Shown here: piece by piece, positions 1 to 7,842 of the stretch | Layout of the letters: every line of letters begins with the position of its first letter | Position numbering within the stretch: position 1 is the stretch's first letter | Assembly (NCBI RefSeq): GCF_000156575.1 | Contig: NZ_GG666046.1 | Coordinates: 216,780-280,779, forward strand | Source: Anaerococcus lactolyticus ATCC 51172 | Lineage (GTDB): Bacteria > Bacillota > Clostridia > Tissierellales > Peptoniphilaceae | Length of the DNA: 64,000 nt | Reading direction: 5' to 3' | Made by a program: the position numbers and the translations under genes | The notes under the pieces: model-generated | Databases searched by the model: none | Seen by the model: only the letters and a program-made list of their open reading frames with translations | What the model was told of the DNA's origin: nothing

Positions 1-1
1 T

Positions 2-52
2 AGTATTGATAACACTGGAAATAATCTATACTATGATTCAAGTAAAGAGTAA
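2..52 (+). CDS. 3' end of an upstream gene (partial)
   Basis: The first bases read as the last 16 codons of a frame (ending in the residues YYDSSKE) closed by TAA at 50-52, 39 bases before the ABC ATPase gene. The gene begins outside the window, so its product cannot be named. By position it should be the partner of the ABC ATPase, for example a bacteriocin or multi-pass membrane protein, but this is inference from context only. Confidence 0.4.
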   Translation, partial: SIDNTGNNLYYDSSKE

Positions 53-91
53 AGAAGAGATACTTCTTGCTCATATAATAAAAGGAGGTCA

Positions 92-715
92 ATGAAAGTG
101 ATACAGATAAAGAATTTATGTAAGAACTTTGATGAACATGTACTGTTCAAAAACTTCAATTTAATAATTAATGATGGGGATTTCCTTTGTATCTCTGGAG
201 ATAGTGGGACAGGGAAAACTACCTTATTAAATATGATCGGTCAACTAGAGCCATATCAAGAAGGAGAAATCCTATTTGAAGGAAAACCAATTGAAACTAA
301 AAAGGATAAACTCGATTTATTCAGGAAAAAACTTGGGTTTATCTTTCAGAATTTCGTGTTAGTAGAAAGCAAAACAGTGGAAGAAAATCTAAAGCTTATA
401 AGAAAAGAAGATCGTACGGATGTAAGTATAGATTCTGCATTAAAAATGGTAGGTCTAGATGATAAAAAAAACAGTAAGGTATATACTTTATCAGGTGGTG
501 AACAACAGAGGGTCGCTATGGCTAGGTTGTATTTAAAAGAATGCAAATACATACTTGCAGACGAGCCGACTGGGTCTCTAGATAGAAAAAATGCGGAAAA
601 GATATTTGAGATTTTAAAGCAGTTAAATGATATTGGAAAGACAATTATCATTGTAACACACGACGAATATCTAAAGAGTAAAGTAGAGAAAAGGGTGAAT
701 CTCAATGAAATGTAA
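92..715 (+). CDS. ABC transporter ATP-binding protein, bacteriocin-export type
   Basis: This is a complete 207-residue ABC ATPase with no membrane domain. The Walker A motif GDSGTGKTT is near residue 36, the signature LSGGEQQR near 134, and Walker B with D-loop LADEPTGSLD near 155. A switch histidine (VTHDE) lies near the end. The size and the MacB/LolD-like motifs match the small ATPases found beside lactococcin-972-type bacteriocins and other peptide exporters. A strong AAAGGAGG site precedes the ATG. The stop overlaps the next gene by 11 bases, so the two are co-transcribed. No permease is visible downstream; it would have to lie upstream of the window. The exported substrate is unknown. 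Confidence 0.85.
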   Translation: MKVIQIKNLCKNFDEHVLFKNFNLIINDGDFLCISGDSGTGKTTLLNMIGQLEPYQEGEILFEGKPIETKKDKLDLFRKKLGFIFQNFVLVESKTVEENLKLIRKEDRTDVSIDSALKMVGLDDKKNSKVYTLSGGEQQRVAMARLYLKECKYILADEPTGSLDRKNAEKIFEILKQLNDIGKTIIIVTHDEYLKSKVEKRVNLNEM

Positions 716-1181
716 AGATAGAAAAGTTTTATCTAAATTTATTTCAGCTATCTTAATTATAGTTTTGGTATTTCATCTCTTGTGGTATATAAATTACTCA
801 AAGTTCCCAAAAGCAAGCGGTTATGAACTGGGTGTTAAAAATTACTATAAAGAATTTGAGGAGTATATTATCTCTTATCATCCTCCCCAATATCCAAGCT
901 TTACTGGGAACTATGCCATAAGCGACTATGAAGAAGATGTTCAAATAATTTTTTGGCCTAAAACACTAATGAAAAAAGAATCTGAAATCGGTGTAACACT
1001 ATACAATAAGGAGAATAATACCAGTTACTCATTTTATGTAGATGATCAATTTAGATATCTAGCAGATAAAAGTACTCTTGATGAACCTGAAGAAGAAATA
1101 GCTTTGAAGTTGTTAGAAAAGAAAGAGGGTAAATTAAAAGAGTATATGACGGTCTTGTTAGACGAAATAGAATCTAAATAA
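705..1181 (+). CDS. Small membrane-anchored protein of unknown function
   Basis: A 158-residue protein with one hydrophobic segment at about residues 12-29 followed by a hydrophilic, mostly acidic extracellular-type domain. It overlaps the ABC ATPase gene by 11 bases (translational coupling), so it probably works with that transporter, for example as an accessory or immunity-like protein. I recognise no family. After the TAA the same frame stays open for 27 codons with an Ala/Gly-rich start, which may be a relic of a longer or different gene. Confidence 0.7.
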   Translation: MKCKDRKVLSKFISAILIIVLVFHLLWYINYSKFPKASGYELGVKNYYKEFEEYIISYHPPQYPSFTGNYAISDYEEDVQIIFWPKTLMKKESEIGVTLYNKENNTSYSFYVDDQFRYLADKSTLDEPEEEIALKLLEKKEGKLKEYMTVLLDEIESK

Positions 1182-1280
1182 GAGACAGCGGGTGAAGCTG
1201 CTAACGCGGCAGGTGCAGCCATTGTTAAAGTTAATATATTAAACCTTGCAATAGATAATTGTTAGAGAGTTTGGAGGCTT

Positions 1281-1358
1281 TAACAGTGGGAAACATAGAT
1301 TAAATTTGATTTCAATATCTAAGATATTGAGGCCAAATAAAATTATGTGAGGAGGATT
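1281..1358 (+). repeat. Leader repeat, copy 1 (hairpin before RBS)
   Basis: This stretch directly upstream of the 1362 gene resembles 2063-2140 upstream of the 2145 gene. Shared blocks are an ATTTGATTT core, a hairpin (CAATATC/GATATTG here), then AAAATTATRTGAGGAGG including the ribosome-binding site. It looks like a duplicated 5' leader. Confidence 0.6.
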
Positions 1359-1361
1359 TAT

Positions 1362-1694
1362 ATGATGTTGAGAAAGTTATTAGTTAAACCTTCTGTCTCA
1401 ATAATTTGTTTAATATTAACATTAATATTAGGCATTGTTGGAAACTATGTATGGGTGACTTTTCGAACAGGAAGTGGAGAAATAATAATTAGAAAATATA
1501 ATTTTCTATCAGCAACAATATTTGGATATGGATTACATTTTCCTTTAATTGTTATCATTATAACGATGAGTTTGTTGTTACTTTCGATATTGAAATTGGT
1601 TAGATCTTCAGCTAAAATAAGGTTTAAATTTTTAGTCATATTAGTTGTTATAGACATTGTTTGTATTATTCTACCTATTCTAATAGGAATGTAA
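1362..1694 (+). CDS. Small three-helix membrane protein, unknown
   Basis: A 110-residue protein starting MMLRKLLVKPS, with hydrophobic segments at about residues 13-33, 55-77 and 88-108, so probably three membrane spans. The GTG at 1347 would also open the frame, but GGAGG at 1351-1355 sits six bases before ATG 1362 and decides the start. Its leader is a near-duplicate of the one before the gene at 2145. No family is recognised; small proteins of this shape near peptide-export ATPases can be immunity proteins, but nothing in the sequence shows that. Confidence 0.6.
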   Translation: MMLRKLLVKPSVSIICLILTLILGIVGNYVWVTFRTGSGEIIIRKYNFLSATIFGYGLHFPLIVIIITMSLLLLSILKLVRSSAKIRFKFLVILVVIDIVCIILPILIGM

Positions 1695-2144
1695 ATGCTT
1701 AATATGGGTATTGTGTGTATGCTTGCATTGTTGATTTGCAATTTGATTTCAAGTTTGTTGAAATTAAATGATGAAATCTTAGCTACTAAAGGACAAGCAT
1801 AAATAGAATAGAAACAGGTAAAACAATTCCGAGCTAAAAAACTGCTAACTATATAGTAAACGATTTAGGTGTTTGTATATATAAAATATTTGACTTAGAT
1901 TAAAAGTAAACTTTTAGTAGTTTAAATTGTAGTTGATAATTGCGTGTTAAGATGTGTACATCAAATAAATGAAATTGGGGTGAACTTTATGAACTATAGT
2001 AATCCTCAGAGGTATAAGAATAGCGATTAGTTTAGATGCTATATTATAGAATATAGCTAGAAACAACAGTTGGAAAAATAGATAATATTTGATTTTAATG
2101 TCAAATATATTAAGGTTAAACAAAATTATATGAGGAGGTATGAA
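1695..2144. other. Gene-poor stretch with relics and hairpins
   Basis: No convincing gene in 450 bases. It contains a hairpin at 1742-1770 (TTTGATTTCAA / TTGAAATTAAA) resembling the leader repeats, a 13-codon mini-ORF at 1989-2030 preceded by GGGGTGA, and leader copy 2 at 2063-2140. The composition and fragments suggest decayed gene material. Confidence 0.5.
2063..2140 (+). repeat. Leader repeat, copy 2 (hairpin before RBS)
   Basis: Second copy of the leader seen at 1281-1358. It carries the same ATTTGATTT block, a hairpin in the same place (TTAATGT / ATATTAA), and ends in the GAGGAGG ribosome-binding site of the 2145 gene. Sequence has drifted but the hairpin is kept. Confidence 0.6.
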
Positions 2145-2618
2145 ATGAAAAAAAGATTTACTCTATTAGTAGCCATAGTGATGTTGTTAAGTACAATTAC
2201 AACAAATGTATTTGCTTCATCAGCAAATAATAATTTAGAACTTAGCCCTAAAGAATTGCAAGAGTGGTTTAATGGTCTAAGTAAAGAGGAACAAAAAAGT
2301 GTAAACTATGATCTATTACAATCACTTAGATTGTCGGATAAAGATATAAAATGGTTAAGCTGGTATAATTCTCTTCCTAAAGAGGCACAACGAGCCGTGA
2401 ACTATTTTCCAAGTCAACTTTTAAAAGTGTTCAGTGCTAATGAAGTTTCAAAAGTTGATATTGTAGACTTAAAAGCACAAGAAGATAACCAGGAAGAAGC
2501 TAAGAAACCAGCTAGGAAAGCAGGAAACAACGCTAAAACTGGTATAACTGGAGTAGCTGGGGTAGGTGGAATCCTTACAGCATCATTAGTTACTTACGGA
2601 GTAAGTAAAAGAGACTAA
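2145..2618 (+). CDS. Secreted protein with duplicated motif and sortase-like C-terminus
   Basis: A 157-residue protein. The signal peptide covers about residues 1-25 (MKKRFTLLVAIVML...VFASSA). Two copies of a motif W(F/Y)NxL(S/P)KExQxxVNY lie about 40 residues apart in the mature part. The C-terminus has NAKTG at about residues 129-133, a Gly/Ala-rich hydrophobic stretch, and the basic tail KRD. That layout is the one of a sortase sorting signal, with NAKTG in place of LPxTG or NPxTG. Start ATG 2145 follows GAGGAGG; an in-frame ATG at 2130 overlaps that site. A class B sortase is encoded at 57666. Anchoring is inference and the function is unknown. Confidence 0.65.
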   Translation: MKKRFTLLVAIVMLLSTITTNVFASSANNNLELSPKELQEWFNGLSKEEQKSVNYDLLQSLRLSDKDIKWLSWYNSLPKEAQRAVNYFPSQLLKVFSANEVSKVDIVDLKAQEDNQEEAKKPARKAGNNAKTGITGVAGVGGILTASLVTYGVSKRD

Positions 2619-2810
2619 TAATATAAGTAATTTAACACTTATGTTTTATGATAGTTTACTTGTTGTAATCAACAGTTTAATATTGCAACTATTAAACGCA
2701 ATGAGTTATAAGAATGGAAATATAAATACCTTACTTTAGAGATAATTAAATTTAAGTTTCAAAAATATAGTGTGTTAAACTATTTTTGTATGTGGAGGGG
2801 GAATAAAATT

Positions 2811-3386
2811 ATGAAAAAGAAGGTTGTTTTCTTAATAATTATGTTGATAATAGCAGCAACAATGAGAAATTTATTTCCATCAACATCAAAGATCGACTCG
2901 GAAATACACAAGGATAGATATAAGGAGTTTGAATATTTTGATAAAGAATATAATATTGAAAGCTTTCAAAAAGATTTGTTAGAGTTAAAACCTGGCTTGA
3001 GTAGCGATGAAGTTAAACTATACACCCAGGATTATATAGATGCATATAATATGTTTAAAGATATGTATCCTGAGCTTTCTAGTAAAGAAATCGCTAAAAA
3101 GGCAAGTTCTAGCATATTAAATAAATTGGATTATTTGGTTGATGATTATGAGTATTATAAGAGTAAAAATGGCAAAGTTTCTTATGAACCAGATGGATAT
3201 GAGCTAGTTGTTAACTATATTAATGAGAACCTAAATCCAGGATATGAAGCGACACTAGATACAACTGAAAAGAATATTGAAATCTTAAAGAAAAATCTTG
3301 ATAAAATGAATAAATCGGATCAAGAGTTGGCTATGCTATATATCGAGGATATGGAATTAGAGGAGAAATTAAATGGTTACAAATAA
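2811..3386 (+). CDS. Membrane-anchored extracellular protein, unknown
   Basis: A 191-residue protein with an N-terminal hydrophobic anchor (about residues 5-20) and a highly charged Lys/Glu/Asp/Tyr-rich helical remainder. The start is ATG 2811 after GGAGGGGG; an upstream GTG at 2772 has no site. It overlaps the next gene by 14 bases, so the two form a unit. No family is recognised. It is AT-rich, like its neighbours, and unlike the housekeeping genes beyond 6 kb. Confidence 0.6.
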   Translation: MKKKVVFLIIMLIIAATMRNLFPSTSKIDSEIHKDRYKEFEYFDKEYNIESFQKDLLELKPGLSSDEVKLYTQDYIDAYNMFKDMYPELSSKEIAKKASSSILNKLDYLVDDYEYYKSKNGKVSYEPDGYELVVNYINENLNPGYEATLDTTEKNIEILKKNLDKMNKSDQELAMLYIEDMELEEKLNGYK

Positions 3387-3807
3387 AAAGAATGTTTTAC
3401 TTATATCTATAATATCTTTTATTGCTGTTATTATTATATTTTTATACTTTAATAATGACAAGAGCCATAAAAAAACAAGGGAAATTTTACCGGAAAATTA
3501 TTATGAAATAGAGTTTTGTGAAGGAGATGCTTATAAAAAAGTAAAGTTTACAAAAGAAATAAAAAAAGACCTGTCTGATTTTTTGATTGCAAATGATATT
3601 AAAGAGTTAAAAAAAGATAATTGGTTAAAGATAGAACCAATGAAATTTATTAAATTTGTAAGTGATGGTAAAACTAAGTTGTTGATTTATACAGAAAATG
3701 ATAATACTTATATAGAATCTTATGAAAATGGCAAAATAGTTAAGACATACATTATAGAAAGTGATGTTACTGAGAAAATTAAAAATATAATAAAAAATGG
3801 AAATTGA
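3373..3807 (+). CDS. Small membrane-anchored protein, unknown
   Basis: A 144-residue protein with a single N-terminal transmembrane segment (about residues 8-25) and a hydrophilic domain rich in Lys, Asp and Glu with beta-strand-like alternation. The start lies inside the upstream gene, after GAGGAG, so translation is coupled. No recognisable domain. It probably acts outside the membrane together with its neighbour. Confidence 0.6.
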   Translation: MVTNKKNVLLISIISFIAVIIIFLYFNNDKSHKKTREILPENYYEIEFCEGDAYKKVKFTKEIKKDLSDFLIANDIKELKKDNWLKIEPMKFIKFVSDGKTKLLIYTENDNTYIESYENGKIVKTYIIESDVTEKIKNIIKNGN

Positions 3808-3936
3808 TTATACGAATTCAAGAAAACATCCTATAAAGCAAATTTTCGTGATATAATTATTATAATAAGAAGAACTTTAAATAAGGAAATATTTTGATAT
3901 TAAAAGATACGAAAACAATGCAGGATGGTGCAAGAG

Positions 3937-5016
3937 ATGAAAAAAGAAAATAGAATCAATACGAAGAAAACCTTTGTTATTATAGTTCTAATTGCCGCAA
4001 TAATAGGAGTTTTTTTCTATATGACTAAAAAGGAAAAGTTTTCAAACAAAGAAACGGCTTATTATATAGTTAATTCAGATATGTTGAAAAAATCCGGAGG
4101 TCTTACTGGACTTGATATTGATGGGGAAATTACCAGCGAAGAAAGATTGAAAATCCAAGATTTAGCAGAATTTGCCTACAAAGATAAGGATTTGATAGCA
4201 GGTGGACATAGGGCGAATAATAACCTAATTATTGATGAGGATGGGAATGTAAAAGAGTTTTTCTTGCTAGATAATCCAAATTATTCGGGGGTAACTGCTC
4301 TTACATCAGATGGAGAAAATGTTATAGCCATTATGAATGGCAACCTTGCTGATAATACTTACAAGAATTTGCTGGTGATACAAGATATAGAAGGCAATGT
4401 GAAAGAAAAAAAGATTTTAGATATTTATGCATCAGACGCAATATTTTTGGGTAATAAAATCTTTATAGTGGGTTCTTTCTTACAAGCGGATAAAAATCTC
4501 TGGTCTAGTAAGATAATCGCTTACGACTGTAGGAGTGGTGAAATTAATGAAAATATCTTATCCAAAGATAGTGATTATAGGAAAGTTTTGATTATAGGAG
4601 ATAAGGTATATTGTCTGTCCGCTAATATGGATAACGAGGCAAGAAAAATAGATGTGCTTGATAAAAATACTTTGAAAAAAATCAATGAGTTAGAATTTGA
4701 TGATTTAATTGACGGTATTTTCGCATTTAAAGAAGACCTCTACGGAATAATTGATAATAAGATTTGTAAGATAGAAGGTGATAATGAATTTAATGTTCTA
4801 AAACCTCTTTCAAATGATACATTTGTTGATTCTTATCTTATAAATGATGAAAACCTATATGTTTATTCAAGGACAGAAAATCCAACAAAGGAAAAAGGAA
4901 AAATTAATCTCGGAACTATTACGAAATTCAATCTTAATAGTGGAGAAAGCCTTGAAACACCAGTCTTAATTAGAAATAAAAATTATGACAATATAATTTT
5001 TTATCCTGTTAAGTAG
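3937..5016 (+). CDS. Membrane-anchored beta-propeller-like protein
   Basis: About 359 residues. There is a transmembrane anchor at residues 10-27 (FVIIVLIAAIIGVFFY), then repeated strand-turn units with phrases such as DEDGNVKEF, IEGNVKEKKILD and DCRSGEINEN. These suggest WD40/YncE-like propeller blades facing outward. No enzyme motif is visible. The start is uncertain: ATG 3937 gives a clean anchor but only a weak, distant AGGA; ATG 3925 is in frame. It is followed within 32 bases by a lipoprotein gene, so both are probably one transcript. Confidence 0.55.
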   Translation: MKKENRINTKKTFVIIVLIAAIIGVFFYMTKKEKFSNKETAYYIVNSDMLKKSGGLTGLDIDGEITSEERLKIQDLAEFAYKDKDLIAGGHRANNNLIIDEDGNVKEFFLLDNPNYSGVTALTSDGENVIAIMNGNLADNTYKNLLVIQDIEGNVKEKKILDIYASDAIFLGNKIFIVGSFLQADKNLWSSKIIAYDCRSGEINENILSKDSDYRKVLIIGDKVYCLSANMDNEARKIDVLDKNTLKKINELEFDDLIDGIFAFKEDLYGIIDNKICKIEGDNEFNVLKPLSNDTFVDSYLINDENLYVYSRTENPTKEKGKINLGTITKFNLNSGESLETPVLIRNKNYDNIIFYPVK

Positions 5017-5048
5017 GGCGTTTGAAAAAATTAAGGAAGGTGGATTTT

Positions 5049-5588
5049 ATGAATTATACTAAGTCTTTGAGTTTTAAGAAAGTTTTGACTATTTTGATCG
5101 GTTCTTTTTTGCTTTCTGTTATGTTTTTACTGACAAGTTGTAGCAAAGAGCCTGTATCAGAGAACAAAGAAGTGGAATTTCCTTTGGATGATAAGGGATA
5201 TCCACAAAACAATGTGGTAATGATAAACAACAAAGCTTATCCTATAGATCTTGTAGGAGAATCACATATGGGTTCTGAAATAGAAGTTAAGATGGATGGG
5301 GATAGCGATATTGTTGAGATTGTTCTTCCTCAACGTCTTCCTATTAATTATTGGAGCCTTGATGAAAAAGAAAATTTGAATTTAATTTCATATATTATGA
5401 CTGATTTTCCAATAAAAAATGAGAATATGGTCGAAGGCCCATCAGCAGCTGTGCAAAAATTTGTGCTTAATGTTGCCAGAGAAGAAAGTTCAGAAATTTT
5501 ACTAAAATGGGCGAATGTGGATGAAGTGGATAAGTTATTTAAGGATAAAAAAGCAGACTATCTCTTAAAAATAAAAGTAAGTTATTAG
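5049..5588 (+). CDS. Lipoprotein of unknown function
   Basis: A 179-residue protein. The signal peptide ends in a lipobox LLTSC (Cys at about residue 33), so it should be lipid-anchored outside the membrane after processing by Lgt and Lsp. The mature part has no domain I recognise. The start ATG 5049 follows AAGGAAGGTGG; a TTG at 5022 is also in frame but lacks a site. It lies between the propeller-like protein and a small membrane protein and probably belongs to the same transcript. Confidence 0.65.
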   Translation: MNYTKSLSFKKVLTILIGSFLLSVMFLLTSCSKEPVSENKEVEFPLDDKGYPQNNVVMINNKAYPIDLVGESHMGSEIEVKMDGDSDIVEIVLPQRLPINYWSLDEKENLNLISYIMTDFPIKNENMVEGPSAAVQKFVLNVAREESSEILLKWANVDEVDKLFKDKKADYLLKIKVSY

Positions 5589-5643
5589 TAAATTTTTAAT
5601 AAAAAGGCGAGCGGAGAAGAAAAATTTGAAAAGGAGATGACTT

Positions 5644-5841
5644 ATGAAAAATATTTATAATATCTGTAAAACATGTCTCGGAATACTTTTTGCCTTAATT
5701 AGCATATATGTCATTAAAGAATGTGTTTTTGGCCACTATATTGAAGGAGTATTAATGGCTAAGACTTTGCCCCTATCAATTACCCTGATAGCCATAGCAA
5801 TCTTATTTTTTGCTATAGAAAATAAAAATAAGGGCGAGTAG
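5644..5841 (+). CDS. Small two-helix membrane protein
   Basis: A 65-residue protein with two hydrophobic segments (about residues 8-27 and 37-57) and a short charged tail. AAAGGAGATG gives a good ribosome-binding site. It is the last gene of the accessory block and is followed by a hairpin terminator. No family is recognised. Confidence 0.55.
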   Translation: MKNIYNICKTCLGILFALISIYVIKECVFGHYIEGVLMAKTLPLSITLIAIAILFFAIENKNKGE

Positions 5842-5876
5842 GTTTTGCCCTATAAAGGATAAAATAAAAAATTTTG

Positions 5877-5910
5877 AAAAACGATTAGGAATAAAATCTT
5901 AATCGTTTTT
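5877..5910 (+). terminator. Rho-independent terminator
   Basis: Stem AAAACGATTA / TAATCGTTTT with an AT-rich loop and a run of T, between the accessory block and the aminopeptidase gene. Confidence 0.75.
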
Positions 5911-5997
5911 ATATTGCTATAAAAATCACTTAGAATCCAGTATAGTAATCATATAAGAAATATCGAGGGAAGATTTCCCTTTTTTATTGGAGGAAGT

Positions 5998-7386
5998 ATG
6001 GAAGATATTAGAAAATCTGCCTGGCTTGAATTGACTGAGGCAGAGCTTAAAGATTTGGACGTTTTTTCTAAGGATTATCTTGGCTTTATGGATAAGTCTA
6101 AGACAGAAAGAATGGCTGTTAAGGAAATTATTAAAAGAGCGGAAGAGGCTGGTTTTAGGCCACTTGAAGACTTAATTAAGGCTGGCGAAGTAAAAGCTGG
6201 GGCTAAGGCTTATGCTATAAATAGAAACAAGGCTGTGGCTTTATTTGTCCTTGGATCTAAGGACCTTGAAGAGGGCATGACCATTGTTGGTTCCCACTTG
6301 GATAGCCCAAGGCTTGACCTTAAACCAGTTCCACTTTTTGAAGAAAGCCACGCAGCTTATTTAAAAACCCACTATTACGGTGGTATTAAAAAATACCAAT
6401 GGACAAATATTCCACTTAGTCTTGTGGGAGTTGCTTTTAAAAAAGATGGCACAAAAGTTGAAATATCAATAGGTGAAAAGGATGATGACCCAGTATTTTT
6501 CATCTCTGAACTTTTAGTCCACCTATCAGCCGACCTTAACCAAAAGAAGGCGGGTGAAGTTATAGAAGGTGAGAAGCTTAACATAATGGTAGGATCAATT
6601 CCTCTTAAGGATGAAAAAGAAAATCCTATCAAGAAAAATGTTTTAAAATACCTAAAGGAAACCTATGGCCTTGAAGAAGATGACTTTATGGTGGCAGAAT
6701 TAAATGTAGTGCCAGCCACCAAGGCACGTGATGTTGGCTTTGATAGGTCAATGATAATGGCTTATGGCCACGACGATAAGGTATGCTCTTTTGCTTCTCT
6801 AAAGGCAATCCTTGAAGCTGGAGAAAATATACCAGAAAAAACTCTAGTGGGTCTTTATGTTGACAAGGAAGAAATCGGCTCTGTTGGCGCAACAGGTATG
6901 ACTAGCCAATTTTTCGAAGACATGGTCCTTGAAATATTGGAAGCCGAAGGCAATGGCAATATTGTTAGCCTAAAGAGAGCCCTCAGAAATTCTAAGGTCC
7001 TTTCTGCTGACGTAACCCTTGCAGAAGATGCGGGTTATCTTGATGCAACAGAACCAATGAATACAGCCAAACTTGGCCACGGTGTAGCTCTTACAAAATA
7101 TACAGGTTCACGTGGAAAAGGCGGCTCAAACGATGCTGACGGCGAATATTTATCTGAAGTAAGACTTGCCTTTGCCAAAGAAAATGCCATTTGGCAAACA
7201 GGGGAACTTGGAAAAATTGACCAAGGTGGTGGTGGCACAATCGCCTATATCCTCGCAGAATACGGCATGAGCGTTGTTGACTGCGGCACTCCAGTCGTAT
7301 CCATGCACGCACCTCTAGAAGTAATTTCAAAAGCCGACCTCTACCAAACCTACAAAGCATATCTAGCTTTCTTTAAATACATTTAA
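5998..7386 (+). CDS. M18-family aminopeptidase
   Basis: A 462-residue zinc aminopeptidase of the M18 family (LAP4/ApeB type, usually 430-480 residues), a cytoplasmic enzyme that removes N-terminal residues from peptides. The metal and catalytic motifs are in order: GSHLDSPRLDLKP near residue 99, GHDDKVCSFASL near 257, DKEEIGSVGATG near 288, the SADVT region near 340, and the terminal metal histidine in SMHAPLEV near 437. The start ATG follows TGGAGGAAGT. It is monocistronic, between terminators and promoters. In a peptide-fermenting anaerobe it would feed amino-acid catabolism. Confidence 0.93.
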   Translation: MEDIRKSAWLELTEAELKDLDVFSKDYLGFMDKSKTERMAVKEIIKRAEEAGFRPLEDLIKAGEVKAGAKAYAINRNKAVALFVLGSKDLEEGMTIVGSHLDSPRLDLKPVPLFEESHAAYLKTHYYGGIKKYQWTNIPLSLVGVAFKKDGTKVEISIGEKDDDPVFFISELLVHLSADLNQKKAGEVIEGEKLNIMVGSIPLKDEKENPIKKNVLKYLKETYGLEEDDFMVAELNVVPATKARDVGFDRSMIMAYGHDDKVCSFASLKAILEAGENIPEKTLVGLYVDKEEIGSVGATGMTSQFFEDMVLEILEAEGNGNIVSLKRALRNSKVLSADVTLAEDAGYLDATEPMNTAKLGHGVALTKYTGSRGKGGSNDADGEYLSEVRLAFAKENAIWQTGELGKIDQGGGGTIAYILAEYGMSVVDCGTPVVSMHAPLEVISKADLYQTYKAYLAFFKYI

Positions 7387-7436
7387 GCTATTGAATTGTA
7401 CGCATTTACTAGGAATTAAAAAACTCGTAAAAATAT

Positions 7437-7464
7437 TTGACATTCGTTTTAGCTAGTGTATAAT
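7437..7464 (+). promoter_or_regulatory. Sigma-A promoter of veg
   Basis: TTGACA at 7437-7442 and TATAAT at 7459-7464, separated by 16 bases: a near-consensus vegetative promoter about 70 bases before veg. Confidence 0.85.
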
Positions 7465-7534
7465 AATAGTTTTTCTTGACTAAAGGACCATCTGGAAGTA
7501 TAGTGATACAAGTATCAAATGGAAGGATGATTAA

Positions 7535-7774
7535 ATGGCACAAAGATCAGTTCACGATATTAGAAAAGAAGTAGAAAATTCGGTGGGCAAGGAAGTTATC
7601 CTTAAAGCCGATATGGGCAGGAAGAGAGTTAAAACTAAGACAGGTGTCATTGTGGATGCATTTCCAAGTGTATTTACAGTTAAGGTCAACAACGAATTTG
7701 ATGTGGAAAGAACTATATCTTACACTTATTCAGATATATTAACATCTCAAGTAAAGTTGACTACAGACAAATAA
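7535..7774 (+). CDS. veg: Veg protein
   Basis: A 79-residue protein that reads as Veg throughout (SVHDIRKEVENSVGKEV..., GRKRVKTKTGV, TISYTYSDILT). Veg is a small SH3-like beta-barrel protein conserved in Firmicutes. In Bacillus subtilis it is strongly expressed and stimulates biofilm matrix genes. The ATG follows GGAAGGATGA. A near-perfect promoter upstream and a hairpin terminator downstream make it a single-gene transcript, consistent with high expression. Confidence 0.93.
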   Translation: MAQRSVHDIRKEVENSVGKEVILKADMGRKRVKTKTGVIVDAFPSVFTVKVNNEFDVERTISYTYSDILTSQVKLTTDK

Positions 7775-7780
7775 AAATAT

Positions 7781-7810
7781 GGGACTGTTGGGAAAAACAG
7801 TCTCTTTTTT
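7781..7810 (+). terminator. Rho-independent terminator of veg
   Basis: Stem GACTGTT / AACAGTC followed by CTCTTTTTT. Confidence 0.85.
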
Positions 7811-7842
7811 GTTTTATATATAGAAATTTTAAGGAAGGTAGT

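Noticed and set aside
1989..2030. 13-codon mini-gene with GGGGTGA before it
   Set aside because: Too short, no homologue recognised, and lies among relic-like sequence.
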